64,000 nucleotides of DNA from Prescottella equi (lineage in GTDB: Bacteria; Actinomycetota; Actinomycetes; Mycobacteriales; Mycobacteriaceae). The position numbers and the translations under genes are program-made. Location: assembly GCF_002094305.1 (NCBI RefSeq), contig NZ_LWTX01000001.1, positions 1,054,001-1,118,000 on the forward strand, given 5' to 3'. The notes beneath the pieces are model-generated. The model was not told the DNA's origin. It worked only from the letters and a program-made list of their open reading frames with translations, and searched no databases. How positions within the stretch are numbered: the first letter of the stretch is position 1; each line of letters opens with the position of its first letter. Positions 1 through 8,204 of the stretch are shown here, piece after piece.

Positions 1-89
1 TCGGAGGCGAGGAGTTGCGCGGTTGCCCTGCCCATGCCGGAGTCTGCACCGGTCACGATGGCGAGTCGGTCGTGTGTGGGGACGGTCAT
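1..89 (-). CDS. short-chain dehydrogenase, N-terminal fragment (cut by window edge)
   Basis: A leftward frame starts with ATG at 89 and runs off the window start. Its 29 readable residues begin MTVPTHDRLAIVTGADSGMG and contain the Rossmann nucleotide-binding motif TGxxxGxG at residues 13-20 (TGADSGMG), the hallmark of classical SDR oxidoreductases. The substrate cannot be told. It is divergent from the phosphoesterase gene that starts at 132. Confidence 0.6.
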   Translation of the reverse strand, partial: MTVPTHDRLAIVTGADSGMGRATAQLLAS

Positions 90-131
90 GCTCGCCGTGT
101 ACCCATCGAGCGCGAGCGGCACACTGGTGAG

Positions 132-653
132 ATGAGGCTCCTGCTGCTGGCCGACACCCACGTCCCGGCCCGAGCGCGGTCGCTGCCGCCCGCGGTGTGG
201 GACGAGGTCGATCGCGCCGACGTCGTCGTCCATGCGGGCGACTGGGTCGACGTCGGGTTGCTCGATCAGCTCGAGGGAAGGGCTCGGCGGCTGGTCGCCT
301 GCTGGGGCAACAACGACGGTCCCGCACTGCGGGAACGGCTTCCGGAGATCGCGCGGGTGACGCTCGAAGGGGTGCGTCTCGCGGTGGTCCACGAGACGGG
401 AGCAGCGGCGGGAAGGGAGAAGCGGGCGGAGGCGGCGTACCCCGACACCGACGTGCTCGTGTTCGGGCACTCGCACATCCCGTGGGACACGACAGCCCCG
501 GGCGGACTGCGTCTGCTCAACCCGGGCTCACCGACGGATCGGCGCCGGCAGCCGCATTGCACGTACATGACGGCGACGGCCCTGGGCGGGGTGTTGAACG
601 AGGTGGAGTTGCATCGCCTTCCCGTGCGGTCCGTCGGCTCGCCCGGCCGCTGA
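132..653 (+). CDS. YfcE/MJ0936-type metallophosphoesterase
   Basis: A cytosolic calcineurin-fold phosphodiesterase of 173 residues, the usual length for this small family. Visible metal-site motifs are DTH (residues 8-10), GDW near 36, a GNND block near 60 and GHSH near 113. These are the D-x-H, G-D, G-N and G-H-x-H signatures of dimetal phosphoesterases. The start at 132 was chosen because the motif-bearing beta strand (MRLLLLADTH) begins there; upstream in-frame codons give unrelated arginine-rich sequence. The physiological substrate is not evident. Confidence 0.85.
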   Translation: MRLLLLADTHVPARARSLPPAVWDEVDRADVVVHAGDWVDVGLLDQLEGRARRLVACWGNNDGPALRERLPEIARVTLEGVRLAVVHETGAAAGREKRAEAAYPDTDVLVFGHSHIPWDTTAPGGLRLLNPGSPTDRRRQPHCTYMTATALGGVLNEVELHRLPVRSVGSPGR

Positions 654-778
654 GCGCCTGCGCAGTCGGGCAGTTCCGTCGCCGAGATGTCGAGACGGCG
701 CGGATCGGGAATGCCCCGACCGTCAGGGACACGATCGTTCACCGGCGGCAACCGCCCCGAGGGTGGTCAACTTGTCGG

Positions 779-2284
779 ATGGACCTCGAGGACCTGTGGA
801 CGCCGGTTTCTCCCCGCACGTTGCGTGAGGTCGTCGACCGCCTGTGCGAGGCGGGGCACGTGGTTGCCGACGCCCCCGTGGACGACCGGCGGGTGATCAC
901 CGGAGTGTGTCAGGACTCCCGGCGTGTCCGCCCGGGTGACCTCTACGCTGCACTGCCGGGACGTCGGCACCACGGTGCGGATTTCGCCTCGGAGGCAACC
1001 GCGCGCGGCGCTGTCGCGATGCTGAGCGACCGGCCGTCGGACATCGTGCCGACGGTCGTCGTCGACGATCCACGCGTGGCACTGGGACCGCTCGCGGCAT
1101 GGGCGTACGGAAATCCGTCGACCGCCTTCGACCTGTACGGCGTGACAGGGACGAACGGCAAGACCAGCACCGTCTACCTGCTCGAGGCCGCTCTCGTGGC
1201 GGCGGGTCTCCGGACGGGGGTGGTCACCGGTGTCACGGTGCGGGGACCCGGCACGGTCCGGCCCGCGACGCGGACCACGCCGGAAGCGTGTGAGCTGCAG
1301 CAGAGCTTCGTCGAGTTCGTCGAGGAAGGAGTGGACGCGGTCGCGATGGAGGTGTCGAGCCACGGACTGGCCGAACACCGGATCGACGGATCCCGTTTCG
1401 ACGTCGGAGTCTTCACCAACCTCGCGCGTGACCACCTCGACTACCACCCCGACATGGAGGCCTACTACGCAGCAAAGGCACGTCTGTTCGAACGCGACCT
1501 CTGCGAACGCGCGGCCGTCTGCATCGACGACGACTACGGCCGCCGGCTCGCGGCCGAGGTCGCGGTTCCACACCTGACGTTCTCGGCACGCGATCCCGGT
1601 GCCGACGTGTACGCGACGACGGTGCGGGCACAACGGTGGGGGAGCACGTTCACTCTGCACCACCGGGGCGAACGGGTACCGGTTCGGTTGCGGGTCCTCG
1701 GCGGGCACCAGGTGGACAATGCTGTCGCGGCCCTCGCTGCGCTGTCCGTCCGAGGAATCGACCTCGGCGCTGCCGTGGCCGGGATCGAGGCACTCGACGC
1801 GATCCCCGGGCGGCTCGAGCGTGTGGACGTCGGGCAACCGTTCCTCGCGTTGGTCGACTACGTGCACAACACCGCCGGTCAGCATCGGCTGTTCCCCTAT
1901 CTGCGTTCGGTGACGCCAGGGCGGATCGTGGTTGTGCTGGGCGCCACCGGCGAGCGTGATCCCGGCAAGCGCGCTCCGCTCGGATTCACCGCTGCGCGAT
2001 ACGCGGAGGTGGTCGTCGTGACGGACGAGAGCGCCTTCTCCGACGACGCCGCCGATCTCCGCGACGCCGTTGCGGCGGGAGCGCGCCGGGCCGGGACGGC
2101 AGAGGTGGTGGTGATCCCGGATCGCGGGGAGGCGATCGCGGTAGCCGTGGACCTGGCCGGTGCCGGGGACACCGTGCTCCTCGCGGGACGCGGGCACGAC
2201 CCGGCACTCGTCGACGACGGCGTGGCGACCGCGTTCGACGATCGGGCCGCGCTGCGCAACGCCCTGCTGACGCGGGCCTACTAG
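779..2284 (+). CDS. MurE-like Mur ligase paralogue
   Basis: A 501-residue Mur-ligase-fold protein. The ATP-binding loop GVTGTNGKTS is at residues 121-130, followed by the MurE-type EVSSHGL and NLARDHLDYH blocks and a C-terminal GRGHD. In canonical MurE these support ATP-dependent addition of the third peptide residue (meso-DAP in actinobacteria) to UDP-MurNAc-dipeptide. Two signatures differ: the C-terminal DNPR diaminopimelate-recognition motif is replaced by DESAFSDD, and the usual DYAHTPD is DYVHNTA. I infer a paralogue with altered substrate rather than the housekeeping MurE, also because no division and cell-wall genes flank it. It converges on the TetR gene, with the two stop codons sharing CTAG. 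Confidence 0.8.
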   Translation: MDLEDLWTPVSPRTLREVVDRLCEAGHVVADAPVDDRRVITGVCQDSRRVRPGDLYAALPGRRHHGADFASEATARGAVAMLSDRPSDIVPTVVVDDPRVALGPLAAWAYGNPSTAFDLYGVTGTNGKTSTVYLLEAALVAAGLRTGVVTGVTVRGPGTVRPATRTTPEACELQQSFVEFVEEGVDAVAMEVSSHGLAEHRIDGSRFDVGVFTNLARDHLDYHPDMEAYYAAKARLFERDLCERAAVCIDDDYGRRLAAEVAVPHLTFSARDPGADVYATTVRAQRWGSTFTLHHRGERVPVRLRVLGGHQVDNAVAALAALSVRGIDLGAAVAGIEALDAIPGRLERVDVGQPFLALVDYVHNTAGQHRLFPYLRSVTPGRIVVVLGATGERDPGKRAPLGFTAARYAEVVVVTDESAFSDDAADLRDAVAAGARRAGTAEVVVIPDRGEAIAVAVDLAGAGDTVLLAGRGHDPALVDDGVATAFDDRAALRNALLTRAY

Positions 2285-2892
2285 CCCTGCACCCCGGGTT
2301 CTCGTACCCCGAGCGCGCGCAGAATGAACGGCACGGTGCGTGCGACGGCGGAATCCGTTCTTCCTCCCGCGACCAGTCCCGGGCGCTGGGATTCCAGACA
2401 CGCCATGATCAACTGGCGCGTGGCTGCCGGATCGGCGTCCGCGAACACTCCACCGTCGATACCGTCCCGCAGCAGATCCTCGAACAGCTCCGCGAGTGGT
2501 TCCAGGTGCGTGAAGAAGACGTGTCGATCCTCGGGTGCGAGCATCGACGCGACGGAGGCGGCGACACCGCGCTGCAGGGAGAATTCGATGAGGACCAGCT
2601 TGACGAGGACCTGCAAGCGGTCGACGGGGTCGATGCGGTCCGCGAGTTCGCGCGCGGCCAACGCCATGAATCGCGTCATCTCGCGTTCGGACCAGGCCAG
2701 CAACAGTGTGGTCCGGTCGGGGAAGTAGTTGTACACCGCGGTGCGCGCCACTCCCGCCCGTTCCGCGATCGTCTGCAGTTTGAGGTCCTGCCAAGGTCTT
2801 TGGTGCAGTTCGACGGCGAACGCGTCGAGCATTGCGTCACGCGTCGCAGCCTTGTGCTCGGCCAGCGTGGTCCCACCTGTCAGTTTGGGCAT
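2281..2892 (-). CDS. TetR-family transcriptional regulator
   Basis: A 203-residue repressor. The N-terminal helix-turn-helix (about residues 20-60) includes TIAERAGVARTAVYNYF, a textbook TetR recognition helix; the rest is a ligand-binding helical domain. The ATG at 2892 is preferred because GAGGAA precedes it by a normal spacing. It is the third gene of a leftward operon with the membrane protein (3137-3556) and the small protein (2880-3140). A near-perfect inverted repeat at 3575-3590 upstream of the first gene is a likely autoregulatory operator. The ligand is unknown. Confidence 0.88.
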   Translation of the reverse strand: MPKLTGGTTLAEHKAATRDAMLDAFAVELHQRPWQDLKLQTIAERAGVARTAVYNYFPDRTTLLLAWSEREMTRFMALAARELADRIDPVDRLQVLVKLVLIEFSLQRGVAASVASMLAPEDRHVFFTHLEPLAELFEDLLRDGIDGGVFADADPAATRQLIMACLESQRPGLVAGGRTDSAVARTVPFILRALGVREPGVQG

Positions 2893-3140
2893 CGGCGGTG
2901 TTCCTCGTTCGTGGTCGGGGCGTCGTGGCCGAACAGTTCGGCCACGACCCACGGGTCACCCTGCAACGCCGCCAGCCGATCGAGGACGAGGACGGTCGAC
3001 ACGCGCTCGAGGGCCGCGGCGACGGCCTCGATCTGGATCTCCGACAGGCTGCCGCGCCGCGCCAGGCGCTCGAGCTCCACCGCGACCGTTCGTCTCGTTC
3101 TGAGCCGAACCGCGCCGACGACGTCCGCCGGTCCGCTCAC
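2880..3140 (-). CDS. small hypothetical protein
   Basis: An 86-residue helical, arginine- and alanine-rich protein of unrecognised family. I chose the GTG at 3140 because it overlaps the stop of the upstream membrane gene in a GTGA arrangement, typical of translational coupling; an in-frame GTG at 3158 is the alternative. Its 3' end overlaps the TetR start by 13 bp. The central part (ELERLARRGSLSEIQIEAV) resembles generic helical dimerisation segments, too weakly for a functional call. Confidence 0.55.
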   Translation of the reverse strand: MSGPADVVGAVRLRTRRTVAVELERLARRGSLSEIQIEAVAAALERVSTVLVLDRLAALQGDPWVVAELFGHDAPTTNEEHRRCPN

Positions 3141-3556
3141 GCGCGAGCCCTCCGCCACAGATCGGCGGTGGCACGGACCGTCGCGACCGCGAGCGCCAGG
3201 ACCACGAGCACATTCACGAGATAGAGATCGCTCACGACTGCGAGTCGGGCGGCATGGCCGTGCAGCATCGGCGGGAACATCGCGGCGACGAACAATCCCA
3301 GCGACAGACCCGTCACGCGGTCTCCGGCGCGCGCGAGCGGAACGGACAGTACCTGGACGATGGCGGCGAACTGGGCCGCGTAGCCCAGATTCAGCAGGAG
3401 CGCGGAATCGGCCGAATTCTGCCAGCCGACAGCCAGTTGCGCCGAAGCGAGAATCACCGCGGACGCGGCGGCGCCGGCCAGGGCCGACAACGCCATCTGC
3501 CGGCGCCGCGGTAGCCGGATCCCGTCGGTATGAACGTGTACATCGATCGTCGGCAC
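3137..3556 (-). CDS. four-helix integral membrane protein
   Basis: A 139-residue protein with about four hydrophobic segments (roughly residues 20-42, 55-75, 85-100 and 112-130) and short charged termini. It is the first gene of the leftward operon that ends with the TetR regulator, so it is the most likely regulated target, perhaps an efflux or envelope component. No family was recognised. The inverted repeat at 3575-3590 lies 19 bp upstream of its start. Confidence 0.7.
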   Translation of the reverse strand: MPTIDVHVHTDGIRLPRRRQMALSALAGAAASAVILASAQLAVGWQNSADSALLLNLGYAAQFAAIVQVLSVPLARAGDRVTGLSLGLFVAAMFPPMLHGHAARLAVVSDLYLVNVLVVLALAVATVRATADLWRRARA

Positions 3557-3574
3557 CGAGTCGACCCTTCTTTA

Positions 3575-3590
3575 TGACGACAAGTCGTCA
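3575..3590. promoter_or_regulatory. candidate TetR operator
   Basis: The sequence is TGACGAC-AA-GTCGTCA, a perfect 7-bp inverted repeat with a 2-bp centre. It lies directly upstream of the operon encoding a membrane protein, a small protein and a TetR regulator. Position and symmetry fit autorepression; binding is inferred. Confidence 0.6.
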
Positions 3591-3659
3591 CAAAAACTAG
3601 CAGGACGCCTTTCGTGTCGTCCCGCACGGCCCGTGATCGCCAGTCGGGTGGTCTGCTGC

Positions 3660-4763
3660 CTAGCAACCCTGCAGGGTGAGGTCTGCGACCGTCTCGACCA
3701 CGTCGAAGATCGAGTGCCGTCGCCGGAAGGCCGAAAGCTGCCGTCGAGCACCGTTTCCCGCTGCCACCCGACGCCGGAGCCCGTCTTCTGCGACGGCTCG
3801 CAACCCCTGGTGGTCGAGGGCGTCGCCCACGCTGTCGATCATCCGCTCGAGCAGGACCGAGGCGGGGACGACGGTCACCGTCGCGGGGTCCACACCCACG
3901 CCGTCCAGCCCGTCGCGGGCGGCGCGCCAGTAGGCGGCGTCGAGCACGTGGCCGGGTACATCCGCGACGTCCGAGCCGGCTTCTGCGTCTCGCAGCGCCG
4001 TCACCACGAGCGCGCGCACGAGTACCGCGAGCAGCACCGACTCCTCGACGGTCGCCGGAACGTCGCTCACCCGCACTTCCACCGTCGGAAACCGTGCGGA
4101 CGGCCGCACGTCCCAGTAGACCATTCCACGATCGAGGATGTTGCCGGTGTCGACCATCGCCGCGACGACGCGGTCGAACTCGTGCGCATCCCTGAACAGT
4201 GGGGGAGCGCCGGCGCTGGGCCAGCGTCGCCACATGACCGAACGCCAACTCGCACAACCGGTATCGACCCCGCTGTAGATCGGGGAGTTCGCAGTGAGAG
4301 CCAACAGCGATGGCAGCCAGGGGCGTAGGCGGTTGCCGACTGCGATCGCACAGTCCCGGTCCGGCACCGCCACGTGGATGTGGCAGCCGCACACGCCGTG
4401 CTGCCGCGCCAGGATCCCGAAGGCTCGCTCCATCGATCGGTAACGGTCGTCGTCGCTGACCTGGTGTTCGCGGGGTCCGACGAGAGGGACCGCGGAGGCG
4501 AGCAGTCGACAGCCGCATCGGGCCGCCGCCTGCGCGGCCGCGGAACGCAGCTGGGCCAGCTGCGTGGTCAGCTCCTCCGGCCCGGTGCACACCGGGGAGG
4601 TCGTCTCGATCTGACAGGCACCCAGTTCGCGTTGGAGCTCCACACCGGCGCGGTGAGCTTCGGCGACCACGGCGTCGTTGTCCATCCGCGGCCACGCGGT
4701 GACCGGGTCGACGAGGAGGAACTCTTCCTCGACCCCGACGGTGGGATTCCACCGCGACGGCAT
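3660..4763 (-). CDS. YbdK-type carboxylate-amine ligase (GCS2 family)
   Basis: A 367-residue member of the glutamate-cysteine ligase 2 family. The N-terminal signature VGVEEEFLLVDP lies near residue 9, CGCHIHVAVPDR in the middle and VEVRVSDVP in the C-terminal half. Family members show weak ATP-dependent glutamate-cysteine ligase activity; the physiological substrate is generally unknown. The ATG at 4763 directly precedes the conserved motif. It is the last gene of the leftward operon, 17 bp after the alcohol dehydrogenase stop. Confidence 0.85.
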   Translation of the reverse strand: MPSRWNPTVGVEEEFLLVDPVTAWPRMDNDAVVAEAHRAGVELQRELGACQIETTSPVCTGPEELTTQLAQLRSAAAQAAARCGCRLLASAVPLVGPREHQVSDDDRYRSMERAFGILARQHGVCGCHIHVAVPDRDCAIAVGNRLRPWLPSLLALTANSPIYSGVDTGCASWRSVMWRRWPSAGAPPLFRDAHEFDRVVAAMVDTGNILDRGMVYWDVRPSARFPTVEVRVSDVPATVEESVLLAVLVRALVVTALRDAEAGSDVADVPGHVLDAAYWRAARDGLDGVGVDPATVTVVPASVLLERMIDSVGDALDHQGLRAVAEDGLRRRVAAGNGARRQLSAFRRRHSIFDVVETVADLTLQGC

Positions 4764-4780
4764 CGCACCCTCTCGCGTCG

Positions 4781-5947
4781 CTACGGACGGAAGACCGCGC
4801 GGACGCAACCGTCCTGCTTCTTCTTGAACATCTCGTAGCCCCGGACCGCGTCCTCGAGCGGGAGGTCGTGGGTGGCGAGTACCGCGGGATCGAGTTCACC
4901 CCGCTGCACGTGCTCGAACAGCCTGGGGAGATAGCGCTGCCCGTGCTGCTGCGCGGAGCGGATCGTCAGACTCTTGTTGGTCACGGCGCCCATCGGGAAC
5001 TTGTCGGTCACCCCGTAGACCCCGAGCACGGAGACCACTCCGCCCTTGCGGCAGGCGAGTACGGCCTGCCGCAGTGATGTCGCGCGGTCGGTCTCGAGTC
5101 GCAGCAGCTGCTTGGTGCGGTCGTAGAGTTCCTGCACTCCGGTACCGTGGCCCTCCATCCCGACGGCGTCGATGCACGCGTCGGGACCGCGTCCCCCGGT
5201 GCTCTCACGTAGTACCTCGCGCACGTTGCAGTCGGTGTAATCCACGGTCTCGGCGTGGCACACGGTGCGTGCCATCTCGAGACGCTCCGGGAACCTGTCG
5301 ATCACGATCACCCGGTCGGCGCCGAGCAGCAGCGCGCTCTTCGCAGCCATCAGACCCACTCCGCCGGCGCCCCAGACGGCGACCGTGTCACCGGCGGAGA
5401 TGTCGCAGAAGTCGGCACCCATGTAGCCGGTCGGCACCGCATCGGAGAGGAACAGGGCCTGCTCGTCGGATATCCCGTCGGGCACCGGGAAGCAATTGGA
5501 GTCGGCGAACGGCACCCGGATGTACTCGGCGTGCGAGCCCTGGTAGCCCCCGAAGGGGTGGGTGTAGCCGTAGATCCCGCCGGTTGGGTAACCGAAAACC
5601 GGTTGCTGCAGATGGGCATTGGGGTTGGCGGTGTCGCACACCGACGGCAGGTCGTGGTCGCAGTACCAGCACGACCCGCAGCTGATGAACGAGGGCACCA
5701 CCACCCGCGTCCCGGTCCGGATCCGGGTGACCTGCGGGCCGGTCTCGACCACCTCGCCCATGAACTCGTGGCCGAAGACGTCGCCTTCTCGCATCCCCGG
5801 TAGGTAGCCGTCGATGAAATGCAGGTCGGACCCGCACGTCGTGGTCAGGCGTACCTCGACGATCGCGTCGTGAGGATTGACCAGACGCGGATCGTCGACG
5901 GTTTCCACGGCCAAGTCGTTGACGCCGTTCCAACACAGAGCGCGCAC
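4781..5947 (-). CDS. zinc-dependent alcohol dehydrogenase, formaldehyde-dehydrogenase-like
   Basis: A 388-residue medium-chain dehydrogenase. Catalytic-zinc motifs TCGSDLH (near 37) and GHEFMGEV (near 59) are present, the structural-zinc loop CGSCWYCDHDLPSVC carries four cysteines, and the Rossmann motif GAGGVGLMAA follows. The long insert after the structural-zinc loop resembles glutathione-independent formaldehyde-dehydrogenase-like enzymes. The substrate is unknown. The gene sits mid-operon between the SRPBCC and YbdK genes with about 20-bp gaps. A paralogue is at 28768-29946. Confidence 0.88.
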   Translation of the reverse strand: MRALCWNGVNDLAVETVDDPRLVNPHDAIVEVRLTTTCGSDLHFIDGYLPGMREGDVFGHEFMGEVVETGPQVTRIRTGTRVVVPSFISCGSCWYCDHDLPSVCDTANPNAHLQQPVFGYPTGGIYGYTHPFGGYQGSHAEYIRVPFADSNCFPVPDGISDEQALFLSDAVPTGYMGADFCDISAGDTVAVWGAGGVGLMAAKSALLLGADRVIVIDRFPERLEMARTVCHAETVDYTDCNVREVLRESTGGRGPDACIDAVGMEGHGTGVQELYDRTKQLLRLETDRATSLRQAVLACRKGGVVSVLGVYGVTDKFPMGAVTNKSLTIRSAQQHGQRYLPRLFEHVQRGELDPAVLATHDLPLEDAVRGYEMFKKKQDGCVRAVFRP

Positions 5948-5968
5948 GGGACCTCCTCCGGTTGTCGA

Positions 5969-6487
5969 TCACTGCCCACTACGGCGGGCGCTGGGGTTGT
6001 CGCGCAGGGTGGGGACCTCCCCGGTCTGCAGCAGAGCGCGCGCCCGGTAAAGGACTGCGAACGCCGCGAGCGACGACAGGAACTCCGGTAGCGGGGTCCG
6101 GGCTCGCAGCGTGACCTCGGTGCCGAGCCCGTGGGGCGCGTCCCGGAAGCCCAGGACGAATCCGGGGGTCGGGCCGGTCGCGTCGCCCCCGGTCGTCGTG
6201 AACCGGAAGCCGTCCTCGTCCTCTCGGAGGGTCGCGCGCCACGACTCGGCGTCGTCGGGTGAACCGACCGGGCTCCAGACATACTCCCCGGCAACATCGC
6301 CCGCTCGGACTTCCGCGGCCTGGTCGAAGACCGCGGACAGCGATTGGGGGTCGCGCCAGAACTGTGTCACCTCGTCGCGGGGGCGGGCGATGGTGACCGA
6401 CTGGGTGGCGTCCGACTTCGACACGTGGCCGACGGCCTCGCCCACCACCTGGCCCACCTTCTGCACGACGTTGTCCAGATAGATCAT
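5969..6487 (-). CDS. SRPBCC-fold protein
   Basis: A 172-residue protein with the START/SRPBCC pattern: SVTIARPRDEVTQFWRDP (near 31) begins the domain and TLRARTPLPEFLSSLAAF closes it. Such proteins bind hydrophobic ligands or act as cyclase/dehydrase-like helpers; no specific role is evident. It lies in the same operon as the downstream Zn-ADH (21-bp gap) and the upstream 50-residue protein (16-bp gap), suggesting a joint stress or detoxification role. Confidence 0.7.
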   Translation of the reverse strand: MIYLDNVVQKVGQVVGEAVGHVSKSDATQSVTIARPRDEVTQFWRDPQSLSAVFDQAAEVRAGDVAGEYVWSPVGSPDDAESWRATLREDEDGFRFTTTGGDATGPTPGFVLGFRDAPHGLGTEVTLRARTPLPEFLSSLAAFAVLYRARALLQTGEVPTLRDNPSARRSGQ

Positions 6488-6503
6488 GGGTCCTCCGAGG
6501 TGC

Positions 6504-6656
6504 TCAGCTGTCGTCCTCGTCCTTGTCGGACTGGCGCACGACGTCCGGCGCGTTCTCGCGGGTTGCCATTCCGCCGTCGCGACCGTGATCGGCCGGACCC
6601 GGGGGGTCGGCGTGGACGTCGTCCTTCGGTGCGGGGCGGTGGGTCTCGTCGGTCAT
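6504..6656 (-). CDS. 50-residue hydrophilic protein
   Basis: A short leftward gene encoding 50 residues starting MTDETHRPAPKDDVHADPPG and ending in an acidic tail (DKDEDDS). It is highly charged, probably disordered, with no membrane segment. AAAGGT lies upstream as a possible ribosome site, and it fits in the 245-bp gap between the decarboxylase and SRPBCC genes of the same operon. Codon use matches its neighbours. No family recognised. Confidence 0.5.
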   Translation of the reverse strand: MTDETHRPAPKDDVHADPPGPADHGRDGGMATRENAPDVVRQSDKDEDDS

Positions 6657-6732
6657 CTCGAACCTTTCCGGTCTGTGTGTAGTGGGTGCCCGGCTCCGCT
6701 GTGGCTCAAACGAAGTCCAGCGGATTCGCCGC

Positions 6733-8199
6733 TCAGTGCTCTTTCACCACCCGGAACTTCTCCAGCGAGGTGTCGGAGGCGTCCGGGATGTTCATGCCCG
6801 CAGCGACGCCGCTGCGGAGGTAGTCGATCACCGCTCGGTCGAGACGCTCGCCCGGCACCACTGCGGGGATGCCCGGGGGATACGGCGTGATCTGTTCGGC
6901 GGCGATCCTGCCGTCGGCGTCGCCGGCATCCACCATCTCGATGTCTCCGAAGAAGGCGTCCCGTGGGGAGAGCACCGACTCGAGTTGGAGTTCGTCGGGA
7001 CTCGGAAGGCGAATCTCGTGGGGCGCCGGGAACGACTCCGCCGCACGGGCGACGGCCCGGAGGGCGTCGACCAGGCGATCGACGGTGGCGTCGTCGTCGG
7101 CGAGGGACATCGTGGCGAGGATTCGCCGATGGTCGGTCATGCCGAGATCGATGTGACAGTGTTCGCGCAGCCAATCGGTGCACTGGTATCCGGACACACC
7201 GAGGTCGCTCACGTCGACGAGAACCTGGAGCCGGTCCAGATCGTGTGAGGCCTCCTCACCCAGCAGGCGGTCCTCGAGCACGGTGAGACCGTCGATGCCG
7301 TTGATTTGCTCGCGGGCGCGCGCGGCCCGTGTGAGCGCGCGTCCGAGCAGGTCGTGGCCGTGCTCGACCATCTGCCGCCGCCAGCCGTCCATGGCCGAGT
7401 ACAGCATCACGTTCGGGCTGGTGGTCATCAGCAGGTCGGCGCACTGCGCCAGGTACCGGCCCTCTACGAGGTCGCCCTGTACGTGGTAGACCGAGCCCTG
7501 TTCGAAACCGGCTCCCATCTTGTGGACGCTGACCACGCAGACATCGGCGCCGGCGTCCATCGCCCAGGTGGGTAGGTCTTCGTGGAACGGCAGGTGTGCG
7601 CCCCATGCCTCGTCGACGATGAGCGGCTTGCCGCGCTCGTGGCACACATCGGCGATGCCCGCGATGTCGGCACACGTGCCGTACGGGCTCGGGCTGACGA
7701 TCAGCGCTCCTGCCGCGTCGGGGTGCTTCTCCCACGCGGAACGGACCTGCTCGGGGGAGGGCGGATGGGAGAAATGCATCTCCTCGTCCCACCTCGGGGT
7801 GATCCAGCGGGGCGTGACGCCGCTGAAGACCAGTCCGGCGACGATCGACTTGTGAGAGTCGCGGGCGACGAGGAGGCCGCCCGGATCGTCTCCCGCAACC
7901 GCCATCATCGCCGCCTTGACCGACAGCGAACTGCCGCAGGTGGAAAAGAAGGCCTGCTCCGCGCCGACCGCCTCTGCCATCAGCTTCTCGGCGTTCGACA
8001 GATAGCCCGCCGACGACAGGCGATCGTCGAGGCCTCCGGACGCCAGGACGTCCGCGCGAAACGGCTCGTCGCCCAACACGTCGCGAACCCGCGCGTCGGC
8101 GCCGCGGCCCTGGCGGTGCCCGGGCGGCGAGAAGCCGTAACGGTCCAATCGGTGGTACTCCTGCAAGGCCTCCAGCAGAGGCGCCCGTGACTGGTCCAT
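6733..8199 (-). CDS. PLP-dependent Orn/Lys/Arg decarboxylase family protein
   Basis: A 488-residue fold-type I decarboxylase of the shorter, single-domain-plus-tail type. Evidence: SPPGHRQGRGAD near residue 24, FFSTCGSSLSVKAAM near 85, DEAWGAH near 196 and the PLP-lysine motif SVHKMGAG with K227. The reaction would be decarboxylation of a basic amino acid to a polyamine precursor (agmatine, cadaverine or putrescine); the substrate is not resolvable by eye. The start at 8199 lies 5 bp after the stop of the FAD/Rieske gene, so the two are co-transcribed. Confidence 0.85.
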   Translation of the reverse strand: MDQSRAPLLEALQEYHRLDRYGFSPPGHRQGRGADARVRDVLGDEPFRADVLASGGLDDRLSSAGYLSNAEKLMAEAVGAEQAFFSTCGSSLSVKAAMMAVAGDDPGGLLVARDSHKSIVAGLVFSGVTPRWITPRWDEEMHFSHPPSPEQVRSAWEKHPDAAGALIVSPSPYGTCADIAGIADVCHERGKPLIVDEAWGAHLPFHEDLPTWAMDAGADVCVVSVHKMGAGFEQGSVYHVQGDLVEGRYLAQCADLLMTTSPNVMLYSAMDGWRRQMVEHGHDLLGRALTRAARAREQINGIDGLTVLEDRLLGEEASHDLDRLQVLVDVSDLGVSGYQCTDWLREHCHIDLGMTDHRRILATMSLADDDATVDRLVDALRAVARAAESFPAPHEIRLPSPDELQLESVLSPRDAFFGDIEMVDAGDADGRIAAEQITPYPPGIPAVVPGERLDRAVIDYLRSGVAAGMNIPDASDTSLEKFRVVKEH

Positions 8200-8204
8200 G
8201 ACCC

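Noticed and set aside
767-2794. Long leftward open frame over the MurE-like gene
   Set aside because: It is arginine- and histidine-rich, lacks domain sequence and is antisense to a well-supported gene. It arises from G/C-biased third positions.
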